In this document: positions 34,581 to 46,919 of the stretch, piece after piece | Layout of the letters: each line of letters opens with the position of its first letter | Position numbering within the stretch: the first letter of the stretch is position 1 | From: Salvator merianae | Taxonomy: Eukaryota > Chordata > Lepidosauria > Squamata > Teiidae | NCBI GenBank assembly: GCA_003586115.2 | Contig: QVOM02000115.1 | Span: forward strand, 4,748,494 to 4,812,493 | Reading direction: 5' to 3' | Length of the DNA: 64,000 nucleotides | The notes under the pieces: generated by a model | Told to the model about the DNA's origin: nothing | The model's database searches: none | What the model saw: the letters and a program-made list of their open reading frames with translations, nothing else | Translations under genes and position numbers: made by a program

Positions 34581-36480
34581 CTGTACCTGAAGGAACAACT
34601 AGCTGGAACTCTGAACAGGGACATTCCTTCAGAAAGCAAAGATATACTGCAACATTGTTCAAAAGTAAATGTTTATTTTTGTAAGTATAAAAGGGATCAA
34701 TAGATCTGTCCAGGTAGATGAATCATTTGTAGTTCCCTTCCATTTGTTTCTTGTTCTTTGTTGTCCTCTTCCTGTCTCATTCAACCTCCTTCTACCATTT
34801 AATCCCTTCCTCCTTCTCCAGTAACTCTATATCTTAGACAGTAGATTTGGACACCAGTAGCTAAAGCTAGCAGATGATTGATTCCAGAGGAACCTTCAGT
34901 TGTAAGACAAAGACATTAGACACTAACATAGACACTAACAAATATTTTATGGCAAATGCTTTCATGGACTGTTTTTGATGTTTCCTTGTTGCTAGAATAT
35001 GACTTGGCTTTGCATTGTTGTAGACACATAAATTGCATACAGAATCCATAACAGCTAAAAGAATGTCAGTGATATATAAGCACAAAAGTACTTAATAGCT
35101 GTGCTAAGAACTCTCCTTGGTGCTCTCTTGCACATTTCCCTAAGGAATAAAGAATGATGAGAGATCCACTTACCTCTTTGAACCCAGGAGATGTCCTTCG
35201 TGAAGGATAGACTTGCACCTGGCTGATACCTCTATCCTAACTTTGTCTCTTTTATGATTCTGAAGACCACAACAGATTTATGGTTTTTTTCCTTTTATTT
35301 TTTCCTTTATAAAGATGTGGGAGTGGGTGGCTTTTGTTTTTCTTGCGTCAAAGCTCAATTCAGAAACCCCCTCCCCTTTCAGCTTCAGCCCCTGAAGCAG
35401 ATAATTTTCTGGCCCTCCTACAGTTTATAGTTTATTTTCAAGTACTTCAGAAGAAACTTACTTCCATCTCCACTTTTAAACAAGGCAAAACCTCGACTGA
35501 TTTTTCCATTCCTAGCAGCAACTGCTAATGAGAACATTATAAAAGCATCTATGGAGTAGGGGTGGAACTGATAAAAGAAATTGTATTGGTAAACAGTAAA
35601 CCTGAATTGCAAAAGTGCAGAGTTAGTCAAATTCTGAGTGAACTTTCTTTAAAATGACTCAGTATATCATCCTAGTATTCAACATCATTATTTTAATGCA
35701 GGGAAACTTAAACATCCCACTGTTTCTAATGGGCTATAAATGTGCCAATTTCAGCTAGATCATGCTCCTAATTATTTTTATTGACATTAAAAAAAAACGC
35801 TAAAGCAATATGTTGGCTGTTCGTGAACAAACCTTCTGAGAAACCATAGCATTTTGTATCTCTGCAAAATGTGCCTATAGTTAGACACCTGAACACAGAA
35901 ATGTATCTAATATTCTTTTTTTCTTGACAACAACCCAAGGAAGAGAACACAAATGACTGAGATGAAATTGTTCAGAAGTCTTCTGATCTTTACCTCCCCA
36001 AACTACTATTTTAAAGCAGCCCCCATATTTCTTCTATGGAGAGTACCATAGGAGCACAAAAGAAAAAAAAATGTCCTCAGACTATGTAGTTTGAGGTAGA
36101 GTTGGATAGTGTGGAGTGGGAGAAATATAGATCTAGAAAGTATGCAGAGAAATCAAAACAGTCTGTGAATGGAGGGAAATAACTAAGGGACACTGCAAAT
36201 GTTACAGTCATGCTTTATATTACTTATGTTGCTAATCATCTGTGCATGCAATTGTCCATGATACACGGATGCCATACTTACGTTTTAATTGCCTATACAA
36301 GCAGATGCATTCACCTTGTGTACTTGCCACTGTATTTATTTAATGTACATTATGACAGGAAAGCTAGATGTGGCTCTTATAACTTACCAAAAATATAAAA
36401 TGCATTATACATAAGGTGCGTAGAAGCATGCACTTACTAATCTAACACTGTGTGAAAAGACTATAAAAGAAAGTTACTTA
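34581..36480. other. AT-rich region, no feature recognised
   Basis: No exon, RNA gene or repeat family could be supported on either strand. Confidence 0.45.
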
Positions 36481-36607
36481 GGCACTTTTTGCACTGGACC
36501 TTATTCCAGATTATATTCTAGAACCGAAGCCTGCCATAGTCTGTCCCAGGATGGCAAGCTTCTATCCCAGAATATAATCCAGAATAAGGACCAGTGCAGA
36601 AAGGACC
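36481..36607. mobile_element. Fold-back element, 127 bp
   Basis: GGCACTTTTTGCACTGGACC at the left and GGACCAGTGCAGAAAGGACC at the right. The arms continue as TTATTCCAGATTATATTCTAG against AGAATATAATCCAGAATAA. Same end type as 9867 and 16055. Flanks TTA/ATA. Confidence 0.8.
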
Positions 36608-37017
36608 ATAAATGCTGGTTTCTGATGGTTCTAGCCATCTGAATCAGTTTTATTTGCCTAAGCAGCATCTAGTCAAGATATGGAAACTGGGCTTATTGTA
36701 CAGGAACACAGTCAAGGAGACATTCCCTACAGCGCAACTATTGGAATGATATTCCTTGAAGTCAACTCATCTAATTTTAGTATAGTAGCATAAGTGGAAA
36801 ATATTACTACTGCTTAACTTGTGCAACTATGGCAACAGATAATCCCCACCCTAACTCTGCCAGAATTGCTTTGGCTGGTTGTGTTTAATACACTGCTCAT
36901 CTAATGGCAGCTCAGGGCAGTGTGCAGAGAAAAAAACCAGTACATTAAAATTTAAGAGTGACACAGTATCCTGGAAACACCTGCTAAAAACATAAGAATC
37001 ATTTTAAAGCAAAATCT

Positions 37018-37062
37018 GTATAATGTAGTGGTTACAGTTTCAGATTTAGGACCTAGGAATCC
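37018..37062 (+). mobile_element. Possible SINE head fragment
   Basis: GTAGTGGTTACAGTTTCAG resembles a tRNA A-box region, and GGACCTAGGAATCCATGA follows as in squamate tRNA SINEs. The rest is missing. A matching SINE tail occurs at 38205-38290, so later insertions may have split one SINE. Confidence 0.4.
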
Positions 37063-37230
37063 ATGACTGTGTCTGCACTGCACACATTGGTGCATGCCAT
37101 GCTGCCTGGTCATGTGCTGGATCGAGCAATCTGGCCCAAGACTGGAGTGGCAACCAGCAGTGGCTGGTGGCGTGGGACAATGGCCATCCACATTGCAGCA
37201 GCTCATCCTGTCCCAACTTCAGAGGCCTTT

Positions 37231-37860
37231 AACATAAGAACATAAGGGGAGCCCTGCTGGATCAGGCCACAATCCATCCTGTCCCACATCTGTCTCACAC
37301 AGTGCCCCCCAATTGCTTCTGGGTATTCTCAGGCAGACAACAAATGGAGAACCTTCACTTGCTCTCAGCTCACTGCAAATGGCCTTCAGAAGCATCCTAC
37401 CTGTCTATCCAACCTGGAGGCAGTACCTAGGCATTACTTCTAGTAGCCATTGATACACATGTCCTCCATGAATTGGTCTAATCCTTTCTTAAAGCTATCC
37501 AGGCTGGTTGCTGTCACTTCTTCTGGAAGTACATTCCATAGATGATCATTCTAGCTGCTCTTTTCTGACTTTTTCCAGTTCCACAATAACCTTTCTGAGG
37601 TGTGGTGACCAGAATTGTACCCGGTATTTCAAATGTGGTCTCACCATAGATTTATAAAGAGGCAAAATGATGCTTTCAAACTTATTTTCTATTTGCTTTC
37701 TATTTACCTCTAGCACTGAACTTGTCATCATCCTCATTAAGCTATACATCAGAGCCCCAAGGTCCTGTTCCTGGTCCACCGCAGAAAGCTCAGCGCCCAT
37801 CAATTTATAGGTGTAATTTGTGTTCTTTGCCCCAGTGTGCACCACTTTGCACTGTTCCAG
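37231..37860 (-). mobile_element. CR1-like LINE fragment (RT C terminus and 3' UTR)
   Basis: The 3' end on the + strand is AACATAAGAACATAAGGGG, then AGCCCTGCTGGATCAGGCC. The - strand frame 37845-37546 reads ELSAVDQEQDLGALMYS and then LYKSMVRPHLKYRVQFWSPH, the C-terminal region of CR1-clade reverse transcriptases, but clearly a different subfamily from the CR1 copies at 2.8 and 48.3 kb. Confidence 0.75.
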
Positions 37861-37952
37861 CCTCCGAAGTTGGCAGTCAGAACTTTTTCACTGGACACTT
37901 TGAAAATGGCCCACTTCCAGGGCCATTTTTGGGAACCCAGTAAAAGAGCATT

Positions 37953-38170
37953 GGAATCACACATCAGTAGACCAGACTAGCCATCTGTTCCATGGTGTGA
38001 ACCGGTGGGCCAGTCTACTGCATGACGCTCAGGAAACTGCTCAGGTGCCATTTGTATGCCAAGGCCTGCTCCAATGCTTTCTTCCATGCAGATGCAGCAT
38101 GGCCTCCTAGTGGACTGGTCTACAGTGCAGACGAGGGAGTTCTAGTGTGCAGCAGTCTAGTGTGAATCCT
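37953..38170. mobile_element. Fold-back element, about 218 bp
   Basis: GGAATCACACATCAGTAGACC at the left mirrors CAGCAGTCTAGTGTGAATCC at the right. Inner segments TAGCCATCTG and GGTGTGAACC...CCAGTCTACTG provide further partial pairing. No coding potential. Confidence 0.6.
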
Positions 38171-38204
38171 ACCCGTGTGTTCAAACTGCTGCCTCGGAAA
38201 TGTA

Positions 38205-38290
38205 TTGGGTGACTTTGAGCTCCCAGACTAACCTACCTTGGAGGGTTTATATGAGGGTAAAATGGAGGGGAAGAGACTAGAGCTCTTAAA
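38205..38290 (+). mobile_element. SINE 3' portion
   Basis: TGGGTGACTTTGAGCTCCCA, then CTAACCTACCTTGGAGGG and GAGGGTAAAATGGAGGGGA follow the usual order in squamate tRNA SINE bodies (CCTAACCTACCTCACAGGG, GATAAAATGGAG). Confidence 0.5.
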
Positions 38291-38969
38291 CTCCTCAGAG
38301 TAACAGTGTGCAAAATGCCATTTTGAATATTGTTATGAAGCTCAGAGTAATGTCCTAGCACTTAGCTCATCTGGCTCCTGTATTACCTCTTCTGGTCTTC
38401 TTAGAGTCTTAGGAGATGGGAGGGGTCAGGAGAAGCTCTGGAAGGCTCAAAATGTCATCACTCAGCTTGGCCTCCAGGAAGGCAATACAGGAGCAATGTA
38501 AACTATGGTAAGTACTCACCTTATTCCTAAGTGGAGCTTGTTATGTTTTTCACTTAGTAAATTCTGCCCCTTCCCATGTAAAGTAAATATTTTAGTTTGC
38601 ACAATATTTGCACCAAGTACACTTCCCTCAATTGCATAACTTCCCATTTGGGATGGCACTGCAGTTGTGAAGTCCAAAGGTCAGTAAGTATGAAGAAGTC
38701 CAAAGATAGCAAAACCAGTCGGTCTCCACCATTACCTCAGCCATAAGAGACCTGAAGAAAAGGCTGTTTTAAGACCACTGTCTCAGCTGCAACGAAGGCC
38801 TCTCAAGAGGTAACAAAGATGTCTTCACAAAGAAGACACTGTTCCAGGTACTACTGGTGAGCATGGCCTACATGGGACTGACTTATGACAAGTTACAACC
38901 ATCAGGGCCACCTATAGTTAGGGGTATACTGGGTGAAGCTCCATCAAGGATTTGGACTACAGTCACTAT

Positions 38970-39670
38970 TAGGGGTGTGCACGAAGCTTCGTGGCATTCG
39001 ATTTTCGATCGAATTTCATGATTCCGTGCCCTTCGCATCGAATGCGAAGGGCACCAGAAATCACGAATGCGAATTGCGAAGGTCCCTCAATTTTTCGAAG
39101 TATTTCGGGACCTTCGCAATTTGCCAAAGTCTCACCTCTCTAGGCTGTCAGCGCTGGCGCTGACAGCCTAGGGTGAATCAGCCAGCCAGCAGCGAGTGGA
39201 AGTGCAGAAAATTCAACGGAAGGGAGGGATTCCCTTCCCGTTGATTTTCCTTCTCTTCCCCTCACTGACTCACCCCCCCCTAGGCTGTCAGCGCGAGCGC
39301 TGACAGCCTAGGGTGAATGAGGCAGCCAGCAGCCATCGGAAACAGAGCAATCAAGGCGAACGGAAGACCTTTGCCTTGATTTTTCTGCTTCCGATGGCGC
39401 TCGCCTCTCTCTCATCCCCCCCCCAGTCTGTCATTACACTGACAGACTGGGGGGGGGAATGAGAGAGAGGCGAGCGCCATCCGAAGCAGAGAAATTAAGG
39501 CAAAGGTCTTCCCTTCACCTTGATTTATCTGCTTCCGTTCGCGGCGAAGATTTTCGCCGCGAAAACGAAGGGCTTCATTTTCGTGCGTATTTTTTCGCAA
39601 GAAAACGAAGCCTAGGAGCTTCGCAGTCCTGCGAAGCGAAAAGGGAAAAGTGCCTTCGTGCACATCCCTA
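38970..39670. mobile_element. Highly palindromic hAT-like element, 701 bp
   Basis: Starts TAGGGGTGTGCACGAAG and ends CTTCGTGCACATCCCTA. It is flanked by a perfect 8-bp duplication, GTCACTAT (38962-38969 and 39671-39678). Inside are at least four separate nested palindromes: around 39001-39125 (CGAATGCGAAGGGCACC), around 39142-39171 (AGGCTGTCAGCGC...GCGCTGACAGCCT) with a repeat at 39283-39311, around 39325-39530 (GATGGCGCTCGCC...GGCGAGCGCCATC, with a centre at CAGTCTGTCA/TGACAGACTG) and around 39541-39562 (GCGGCGAAGATTTTCGCCGC). No transposase is encoded. Confidence 0.9.
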
Positions 39671-39895
39671 GTCACTATGTTTGTGAAATTGCTGACATGA
39701 CTCTTTGCTCATTTGCCTCAAGATGTCTTGTGAAACAGCATAAAAAGTTTAGTCCTTTCAGCTTCTTAATCCTGAAGGTAGATATAATGGAATACTTTTG
39801 TAGCTGCTGGACCTGCTTAAGTCTAAACTTGTTTTCCCCTCAGCAGTGACATATATAAATGCAGTAGAACATTCACCTGCTCTGGTTCAAACTGT

Positions 39896-40322
39896 GGGCC
39901 TGTTTGCACTTTAGGCTAGTGATCATCTGTACTAAAGTTCTAATGTCCAGGAGCAGCTACAGCCATTCCTGAATGCTACTAGCTGTGGAAAACAAAATTG
40001 TTGTCGTCAGCTATACAGGAACAGCTGGACTGCTCCCAGTAAGCAGTTCTCACACCTACTTCTGGGTGCAAATTTTGCAGGCTGCAGTGTGTCCTGGCTG
40101 TGGCTGCGCAGTTGCATGTTGCATCCCTGGTCACCATGGCAGTGGCCAAATGTTTCAGTGGTCACCCTCATAGCAGTTGGTCAGCAGTCATACTGTGAAG
40201 GTTGGAAGCCCAGTTCTGGGCTGTTCTAGCTCTCACAGTGCAGATGGCCATCACATCTTGGTCATCCACATCTTGGTCATCTTGGATTCCACCATTCTAA
40301 GCTGGAAAGTGTGAACAGACCC
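39896..40322. mobile_element. Fold-back element, 427 bp
   Basis: GGGCCTGTTTGCACTTTAGG at the left and GGAAAGTGTGAACAGACCC at the right are terminal inverted repeats. TGT precedes (39893-39895) and follows (40323-40325), a 3-bp target duplication as in PIF/Harbinger-type elements. The interior is homologous to 30392-30862. Confidence 0.8.
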
Positions 40323-42319
40323 TGTGACGTGTATACCTTCCTGTTCTTTTTCAATATAGGATGTAATGTTTTGAGATTGTATAATCTTTTCTGTGAAAAA
40401 CATCTCTGCTCCCCCCCCAACCCCCCCCCCCCAACAACTTATAAAAAGGTTTATGGGAATTAACCTGCTTGTGTCCTCTGGGCAAGTTTCCTCATTTTAG
40501 CTATCGAGAGGAATTTTACAAGACATTTAACTATTAATTTTAATGATATCCAGGAGCTTTAATGGTGTCATTTCCATTCTGAAAGGCACACTACTTTGTA
40601 AATGAAGGAGCTGGCCTTTTTCTTCGAGCCACTAGTTCAGAATTTCTGACAGTGCAATAAAGTCATTACGTCCTTTGTTTCTTTCTAATTTCTGCTCATC
40701 ACTATTCTTCATAGGTAATAAAGAGCCAATTTTCTAGCAAATCCCTATGATGGTTATGACTCACCATGCTTAGTAGAGGGCAGATGAGCGAAATTGACAG
40801 CAAGGTGACATCCTTGACAAGAGGCAAAGATATTATTTTACCTGCATGTTGGGGTCTCACAGCACTTTAAGGGGATGAGGCAAAATTGTGCAGAATCAAG
40901 GGTTTATTCCACTGCACAGGCAATCTTGTCTATGGATACCTGAGAGTAAGCTCATCTAAACTCTCTACTAGATCATGAGCTGTTAAAGTGCATTTATGAG
41001 GAATTCATTCAGTAAGGGCTCATGTGGAACCAGGTTGTGTGGGTGGAATTTAAGCACGTGCTCAGTTACTGAGGGAAGACCTGAAGGTCCGAAATGTGAG
41101 GTGAAATAACTGCTTGGAGTTTTGGATCCCATGTATTGCTTACATGCTGATGCTGCCAGTGATAAACATGTGCAGGACTTGGGATCGGTTCATTTGTACT
41201 GTGGTCTCGCCAGATAGGTATTCTGTGGTTCAACAAGTCTTGCTAAGGCCAAAGATGAATCTCCAGGATCATTTAGTGCACTTGAAACTACTCATCACAA
41301 AGCAAACTAAACAGCATACATGAAGCCAATGTGTCTCAAGGACATGAACAATTCTTACATCAGTGGGAGGCTTTCAACATTTTCTTTAAAAAAAAAAAAA
41401 AAAAAGCACTATGCATTTAAACCTGCACAAACTTCATTTCACAGAGAATTTAGTATTGCAGTTGTAATATTGTCCAGTGGATTTGGGATGTTGGCAGCTA
41501 TTTCTGTAGTAATTCATTTAAGTATTTACCTAGCAAGCCAGAGGAGTCCTGTCATACAGCACTTTCTGCTTACAACAGTCTCTATGGCCTCTGCTTATTG
41601 CTCCCCACAGACAACCCTGTACAGGCCTTATCCCCACCAAAGTCTTGTCAGATTTGCCACCACGATGGTGAAGGCACTCAACAGTGTGGCCAATATCTGA
41701 TGAAACTGATACAGTCTACAGCCAGGAAGGTGGAGCCAGGAGTAATAACACTCACATCAATACAAGACTGCAGCCTTATTAGACACGGGTCAATTTAACT
41801 GAACAAATCACAGGAGTCAATTCAACTGAACAGTTAATGCACACTTAAACACTCTTAGAGTATTAGACAGGTGAAGAGTAATGGAAAGGGAGCTTCGCAT
41901 CTGAATTAGTAAGTGTGATGAGGTACTACCTACTATGCCCCATAGACAAACTCTCCTTCCCTATTAGGTCCTTTTTGGCAGGATGTTCACACTAATTCTC
42001 ACAGGGACTACATACCTGAAACAGCACCTTCCTCTGCTACTTTCTCTGTATGGTCTGGATGTTTTCCAGATACATCTGGTATGCCTGTGACTGGCCAATA
42101 AGGGCCACATGAGAAAAATATACTGAGGTCCCAGTGCAGCCATTAGACTATGAACAAGAAATATAAACAAGACAATGAAGGAAATATAACAATATTAATT
42201 TGATTTTGTTGTTGTTATAGAAGTATATCTTTATAGTCCATGCTACATTTGCACAAGTATTGGACCTGCTTTAGTAAAAACAAAAGCTATGAGCCCTTGT
42301 CAGGGATTAAAGAATGTAA
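40323..42319. other. No gene recognised; long poly(A) and poly(C) runs
   Basis: A 126-codon frame at 41320-41700 crosses an A18 run and resembles no family I know, so I do not call it. C-runs lie at 40412-40433. Confidence 0.4.
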
Positions 42320-45300
42320 ACTTTACTTTACTTTTACTTTAATTTCAATTTCTACCCTGCCCTATACCGAGGGGTCCCAGGGCGGCTTACAAAAACATAC
42401 CAAAAAACAATTACAATAAAAATACCATAAAAACATTATAAAACATCATAAAACACACAAAAAGCTTGCAAAGCTTATAAAAACTATTACAGTAAAAATA
42501 CCATAAAACCATTATAAAAACATCATAAAAAATATTTCATGGCCCCCACCACAAAACCACCCTCACCCAACAATACAACAGTCCAGCAGCAATGAGGGGA
42601 GCTTCCCAGAAGGTCAAGGACCATATGCCCGGGCAAAGAGAAAGGACTTTACCAGGCGCCGAAACCCAAACAGGGATGGCGCCTGGTGAATCTTGGTAGG
42701 GAGGCTGTCCCACAACCTGGGGGCAGTCACACAGAAAATCCTCCCCCTCCCCCCCACCCCTGCACTAATGCAGGGGAAGGGACCACCAGGAGGGACTCCC
42801 CCTGTGACCTCAGCGTGTGGGCAGGCACATATGGGTGGAGGCGCTCCTTCAGGTAGGCAGGGCCCAAACCATTTAGGGTTTTATAGACCAAAGTAAACAC
42901 TTTGAATTGAGCCCGGAAACGTATTGGAAGCCAGTGAAGACTTTTCAGAACCGACAAGATATGCGTACAGCCTGGTTGACCCGGCAGCAGACGAGCTGCT
43001 GAGTTCTGCACCAGCTCCAGTTTCCAGACCATCTTCAAAGGTAGTCCCATGTAGAGCATGTTACAGTAGTCTAAACGGGAGGTTACCAGGGCATGCAGAA
43101 CTGTGGCCAAATCCCCTGCATCCAAATATGGACAAAGCTGCTGAACCAGTTGGAGCCTCTGGTAGGCACCCCTGGCCACCACTGCCATGTGTAATTCAAG
43201 GGACAGCGACAAATCCAGGAAGACCCCCAGGTCTCACACCTGGTCCCTTAGGGGAAGAACATTCCCATCCAGCACCAGGTGTCCCGCGATCGCCAGAACA
43301 CAGGGGCTCTGAACCCACAGAACATCTGTTTTGTCTGGATTCAGTTGGAGTTTATTGGTCCTCATCCAGCCCGACACCGCCCCCAGGCAGGAGTCCAGCA
43401 CAGAGAGTGCCTCACCTGACTCTGCTGGAATCGAGAGGTAGAGCTGGGTGTCATCTGCATATTGATGGCACCCAACCCCAAACTCCCTAATGACCTTCCC
43501 AAGTGGCTGCATGTAGATGTTAAACAGTAGTGGGGACAACACTGAGCTCTGGGGAACCCCACAAGGGAGCTCCCATGGCTGTGAGAGCTGGCCACCTACC
43601 ACCACTCTCTGACACCTCTCCCGGAGAAAGGACTCAAGCCACTGCAGGTCAATGCCCTGAAGGCCCAGGCCCCCAAAGTCGGTCAGGAAGATACCACGGT
43701 CGATGGTATCAAATGCAGCCGATAGGTCCAGGAGAACCAACAAGGAGGCATGGCCCCTGTCCCTCTCTCAAAGTAGATTATCCATCAGGGTGACCAAGGC
43801 AGTCTCTGTGCTGTAGCCCCACCTGAAACCAGATTGAAACGGGTCTAGATAATCAGTATCCTCCAGTAATGTCTGCAATTGCCTCCTCACCACCGTCTCC
43901 AAGATGTTGCTCAGGAAAGGGACGCTAGCTACTGGGCGATAGTTGCCTGGCACCATGGGGTCGAGGGAAGGCTTCTTAAGGAAAGGGCAAACCACTGCCT
44001 TTTTAAGGGACAATGGTACTACGCCCTCCCCAAGTGACATGTTGACAACGCTCAAGACCCACTCAGCCGTCCCAGCTAGATTTAGTTAGCCAAGACGGGC
44101 AAAGGTCTAGGAGGCAGGTGATAGGCCGCATTTATGCAAGCAGCCTGTCCACATCCTCAGACCGCAACAACTCAAACTGATCCATCAAAAACTGACAAAC
44201 CAGAGCCCTGGACATCTCCACAGGATACTGTTCAAGTGTGATATCCAATCCTGAGCAAATATGAGCGCCTTTGTCCCTAAAGTGCCTCATAAAAATGTTG
44301 CAGCAGATATCCGGGGTCAGTTCAGCCTCCGCCCCCCTATCAGAGGACACCAGGCTGTTCACTACCCGGAAAAGCTCTGCAGGATGACTACTTACAGATG
44401 CGATGGACGCGGAGAAGTAAGCCTTCTTCGTCACCTTCACCACCACGTGGTAGGCTTGATAATGAGCTCTAACCTGTGTCCGGTCAGGTCTGCTTCGTGA
44501 TTTTAACCACCGACGCTCCAGTCATCGCCCCTCCTGTTTCATCAGGTCCCCATTAAACCATGGAGCCCCTGAGCTCTATCGGGTGGGCGAGGACTCTCGG
44601 GACTGATCGTGTCGAGGGCCCGCAGGAACTCCGTTCCACAGAGAGACCAGGGCTTTGACAGGAGCACTGGCCATGCCATCCGGAAAATCCCCTAGAGCAT
44701 TCAGGAATCCTTCAGATTCCATCTTGCTCCGTGGGTGGGCCATTACAATCTGGCCCACACCCCTGCAGTGGACAGGAGTGACTGATAGCCCAAACTTCAC
44801 CAGGTGGTAATCCATCCATGACACGGGGCAAATCTCCAAACCTCCAATTAACGGAGCATCCCCCTTTCCCCCAGTAGCAAACACGAGGTCAAGAGTATGT
44901 CCTGCTATGTGTGTTGGGCCAGAGACAAACTGTGAAAGCCCCATGGTTGTCATGGATCCCATGAGGTCCTGGGCTGTTTATCAGAGGTGTCCTCGAGGTG
45001 GAGGCTAAAATCCCCCAAGACCACTGTCTGGGGACATTCCAACACCAATCCCGAGACCAACTCCGCCAGCCCAGGCAGGGAGGAGGCTGGGCAGTGGGGT
45101 GCACAGTACACCAGCAACAATCCCAACTTTTCTCTCTTACCCAGGACCAAGGACAGACACTTGCCTCCGGGCACTGGGTCGAAGGGGCGCCTGGTGAGTT
45201 AGATGGTATCCTTATGGACCATAGCCACCCCGCCATCCCGCCCCACCAGGCTTGACTGGTGCTGTACCTGATAACCTGAGGGGCACAACTGGGTGAGCTC

Positions 45301-45990
45301 AGGCCAGCCCAACTCCCCCACCCAGGTGTTATACATGCCAGGTCAGCCCCCTCATCCATGATTAAATTGCGGATGAGAGCTGTCTTATTTCGGACCGACC
45401 TGGCATTTAATAGCAGCACCACTAGACCAGTAGGCTGAATGACAGGCCTCCTGTCCCCCATCTGGTTGGGAGGCAGAACAGAGGCGGTGATGGTGTAAAG
45501 CCACCCTACACGCCCTCTGGGATGACCCCTTTTCTACCACCCAGCGCCATACCGCCCTCTGCCCATAACTACTGGTATACCCCCAGACTTCCCACCGTCC
45601 CCTTCTCCCAGGCACATGTCCCACCCCACCAGCCAATGTGCTCCCCTGCTACAAAAGAGCTATACAAAGCCTCTCCCCACTACACTGCCGGCCCTAAACT
45701 TCCAGCAGGTGCTCTCTCTCTCCCCTCTGCTGGAGCTGGAAGGTGACGGGGTGTGGCCCAGCACAGCAGGAGCGTTGGGAGCGGCCGGCTCCTGGCATGG
45801 ATCTCTGCTCCTGGTGTGGCAGTGCGGCACTGATGGCAGAGGCAAGGCCACAGGCTGGGTGCCTATATAGGCTGCAGAGCCCCAGGTGTAAAACAGCTCC
45901 TTGCTGGCTGGTCCCGATCCTGCAAAGCTCTAGAGTATTCCAGCGTCCTCCAGAGTCCTCCCACTGCCAGAGTCAGTAGCTCTGTGTAAA
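42320..45990 (-). mobile_element. L2 LINE, nearly full length
   Basis: The 3' end on the - strand reads TTGTAAGCCGCCCTGGGACC, TATAGGGCAGGGTAGAAATT and then a (AAAGT)n-like tail at 42320-42345. The 3' UTR region (42400-42720), ORF2 (42727-45461) and a GC-rich presumed 5' UTR up to about 45990 follow. The 5' boundary is judged only from the change in base composition. Confidence 0.8.
42727..45461 (-). pseudogene. L2 ORF2 (endonuclease + RT), multiple frameshifts and stops
   Basis: Pieces in order: endonuclease start VLLLNARSVRNKTALIRNL (45461-44889), endonuclease end GPTHIAGHTLDLVFATGGK (44962-44576), a linker (44446-44132), RT NYRPVASVPFLSNILE and FQSGFRWGYSTETAL (44055-43768), RT LVLLDLSAAFDTID with CHQYADDTQLYLSI (43743-43234, both catalytic sites present), and a C-terminal domain with TSRLDYCNMLYMGLP and LKSLHWLPIRFR (43212-42727). 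The QYADDTQLYLS motif and the LHWLPI segment are typical of the L2 clade and separate this copy from CR1 (FADDTK). At least five breaks in frame mean it is inactive. Confidence 0.85.
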
Positions 45991-46468
45991 CTATCGGTGT
46001 AATTATTGTTACTAGAAAATGTACTGGAATATGCTAGTTTTCATGTTGCATTCTTTGAGTTTAACACTTAACCTAATAACATATGGAGACTTAATATCTG
46101 GCTCAGTTATGGATTATAGATAGGGGAAAGGAATGTATACCTCACTTTTTTCTGGATGTTTGGAATTTTACTTTTGATTGGATGGAGAGCAAAGAATGGA
46201 CAAAAAGCAACTACACTTTATCAGTAAACCACCACACTTATCTCTGTCAGAGATGTATTACTTTTTTGTTTTTGGCCAAAAGGTAATTTGTCTCTGTCTT
46301 TTTTTCTTATGTTTCTTTTCTGTGAGATTTAGAGTTTATCCTCACAGTTCCGCACTTACCTTGAGGTTTGGGAATTGGCAACACCAACCTCCTTTTTTTT
46401 TTTCATAAAAGGGCTAACCTCAGAGCAAAAATGATGTAGGAAGTATGGATTCAATTTCAAAGACACTG

Positions 46469-46891
46469 ACAGGGTGTGATGATGCTTGGAAGAACTTGAA
46501 TTCCCACTCCAAGGAGCAAAAATGTTCAGTGCACGATGTCAATGAAAAGACCCTTAGCACAAACAGAGATGCTCTAAATCAGGTTTACTGCCAAGCTCCA
46601 TGCATGAAGGAAGTCAGTGGTAATACACTGCCTTATCCATTATTGCTATACCAAGGGTTATATACCCATATTGTTTACATTACAGGAAATATGAATCAAT
46701 ACCAAAGTCAAGCACTAAGTTCTCCTTTCCTCAGAATTTTCCACGTTCCTACTTGAGAATAAAATTATTGCTACAGACCTATGACTGATTACAAATTTTC
46801 CCATGCCAAGTTGCTTGTAATTTAATATATCTGCTGTTTATCAAAAGGACGCTTTTGGAAACCCCCTGACCTTTCCAAATTTTGTCCCACA
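46469..46891 (-). mobile_element. 3' LTR of an endogenous retrovirus
   Basis: On the - strand a polypurine tract, AAAAAAGGGGGAAG (46905-46892), is followed directly by TGTGGGACAAAATTTGG, the expected LTR start. Within it lies GGGTATATAACCC (about 46670-46658) as a TATA box, and CAGTAAACC (about 46590) may serve as a variant poly(A) signal. The far end, near ACACCCTGTCA (46469), is estimated. The 5' LTR is not in the window. Confidence 0.65.
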
Positions 46892-46919
46892 CTTCCCCCT
46901 TTTTTGGAGCCTCACACTT

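Noticed and set aside
41320..41700. 126-codon frame
   Set aside because: Crosses a poly(A) run encoding poly-Lys, has no recognisable domain, and lacks splice or neighbour support.
42924..43490. 188-codon + strand frame
   Set aside because: Antisense shadow of the L2 ORF2; Pro/Ser-rich composition without domain resemblance.
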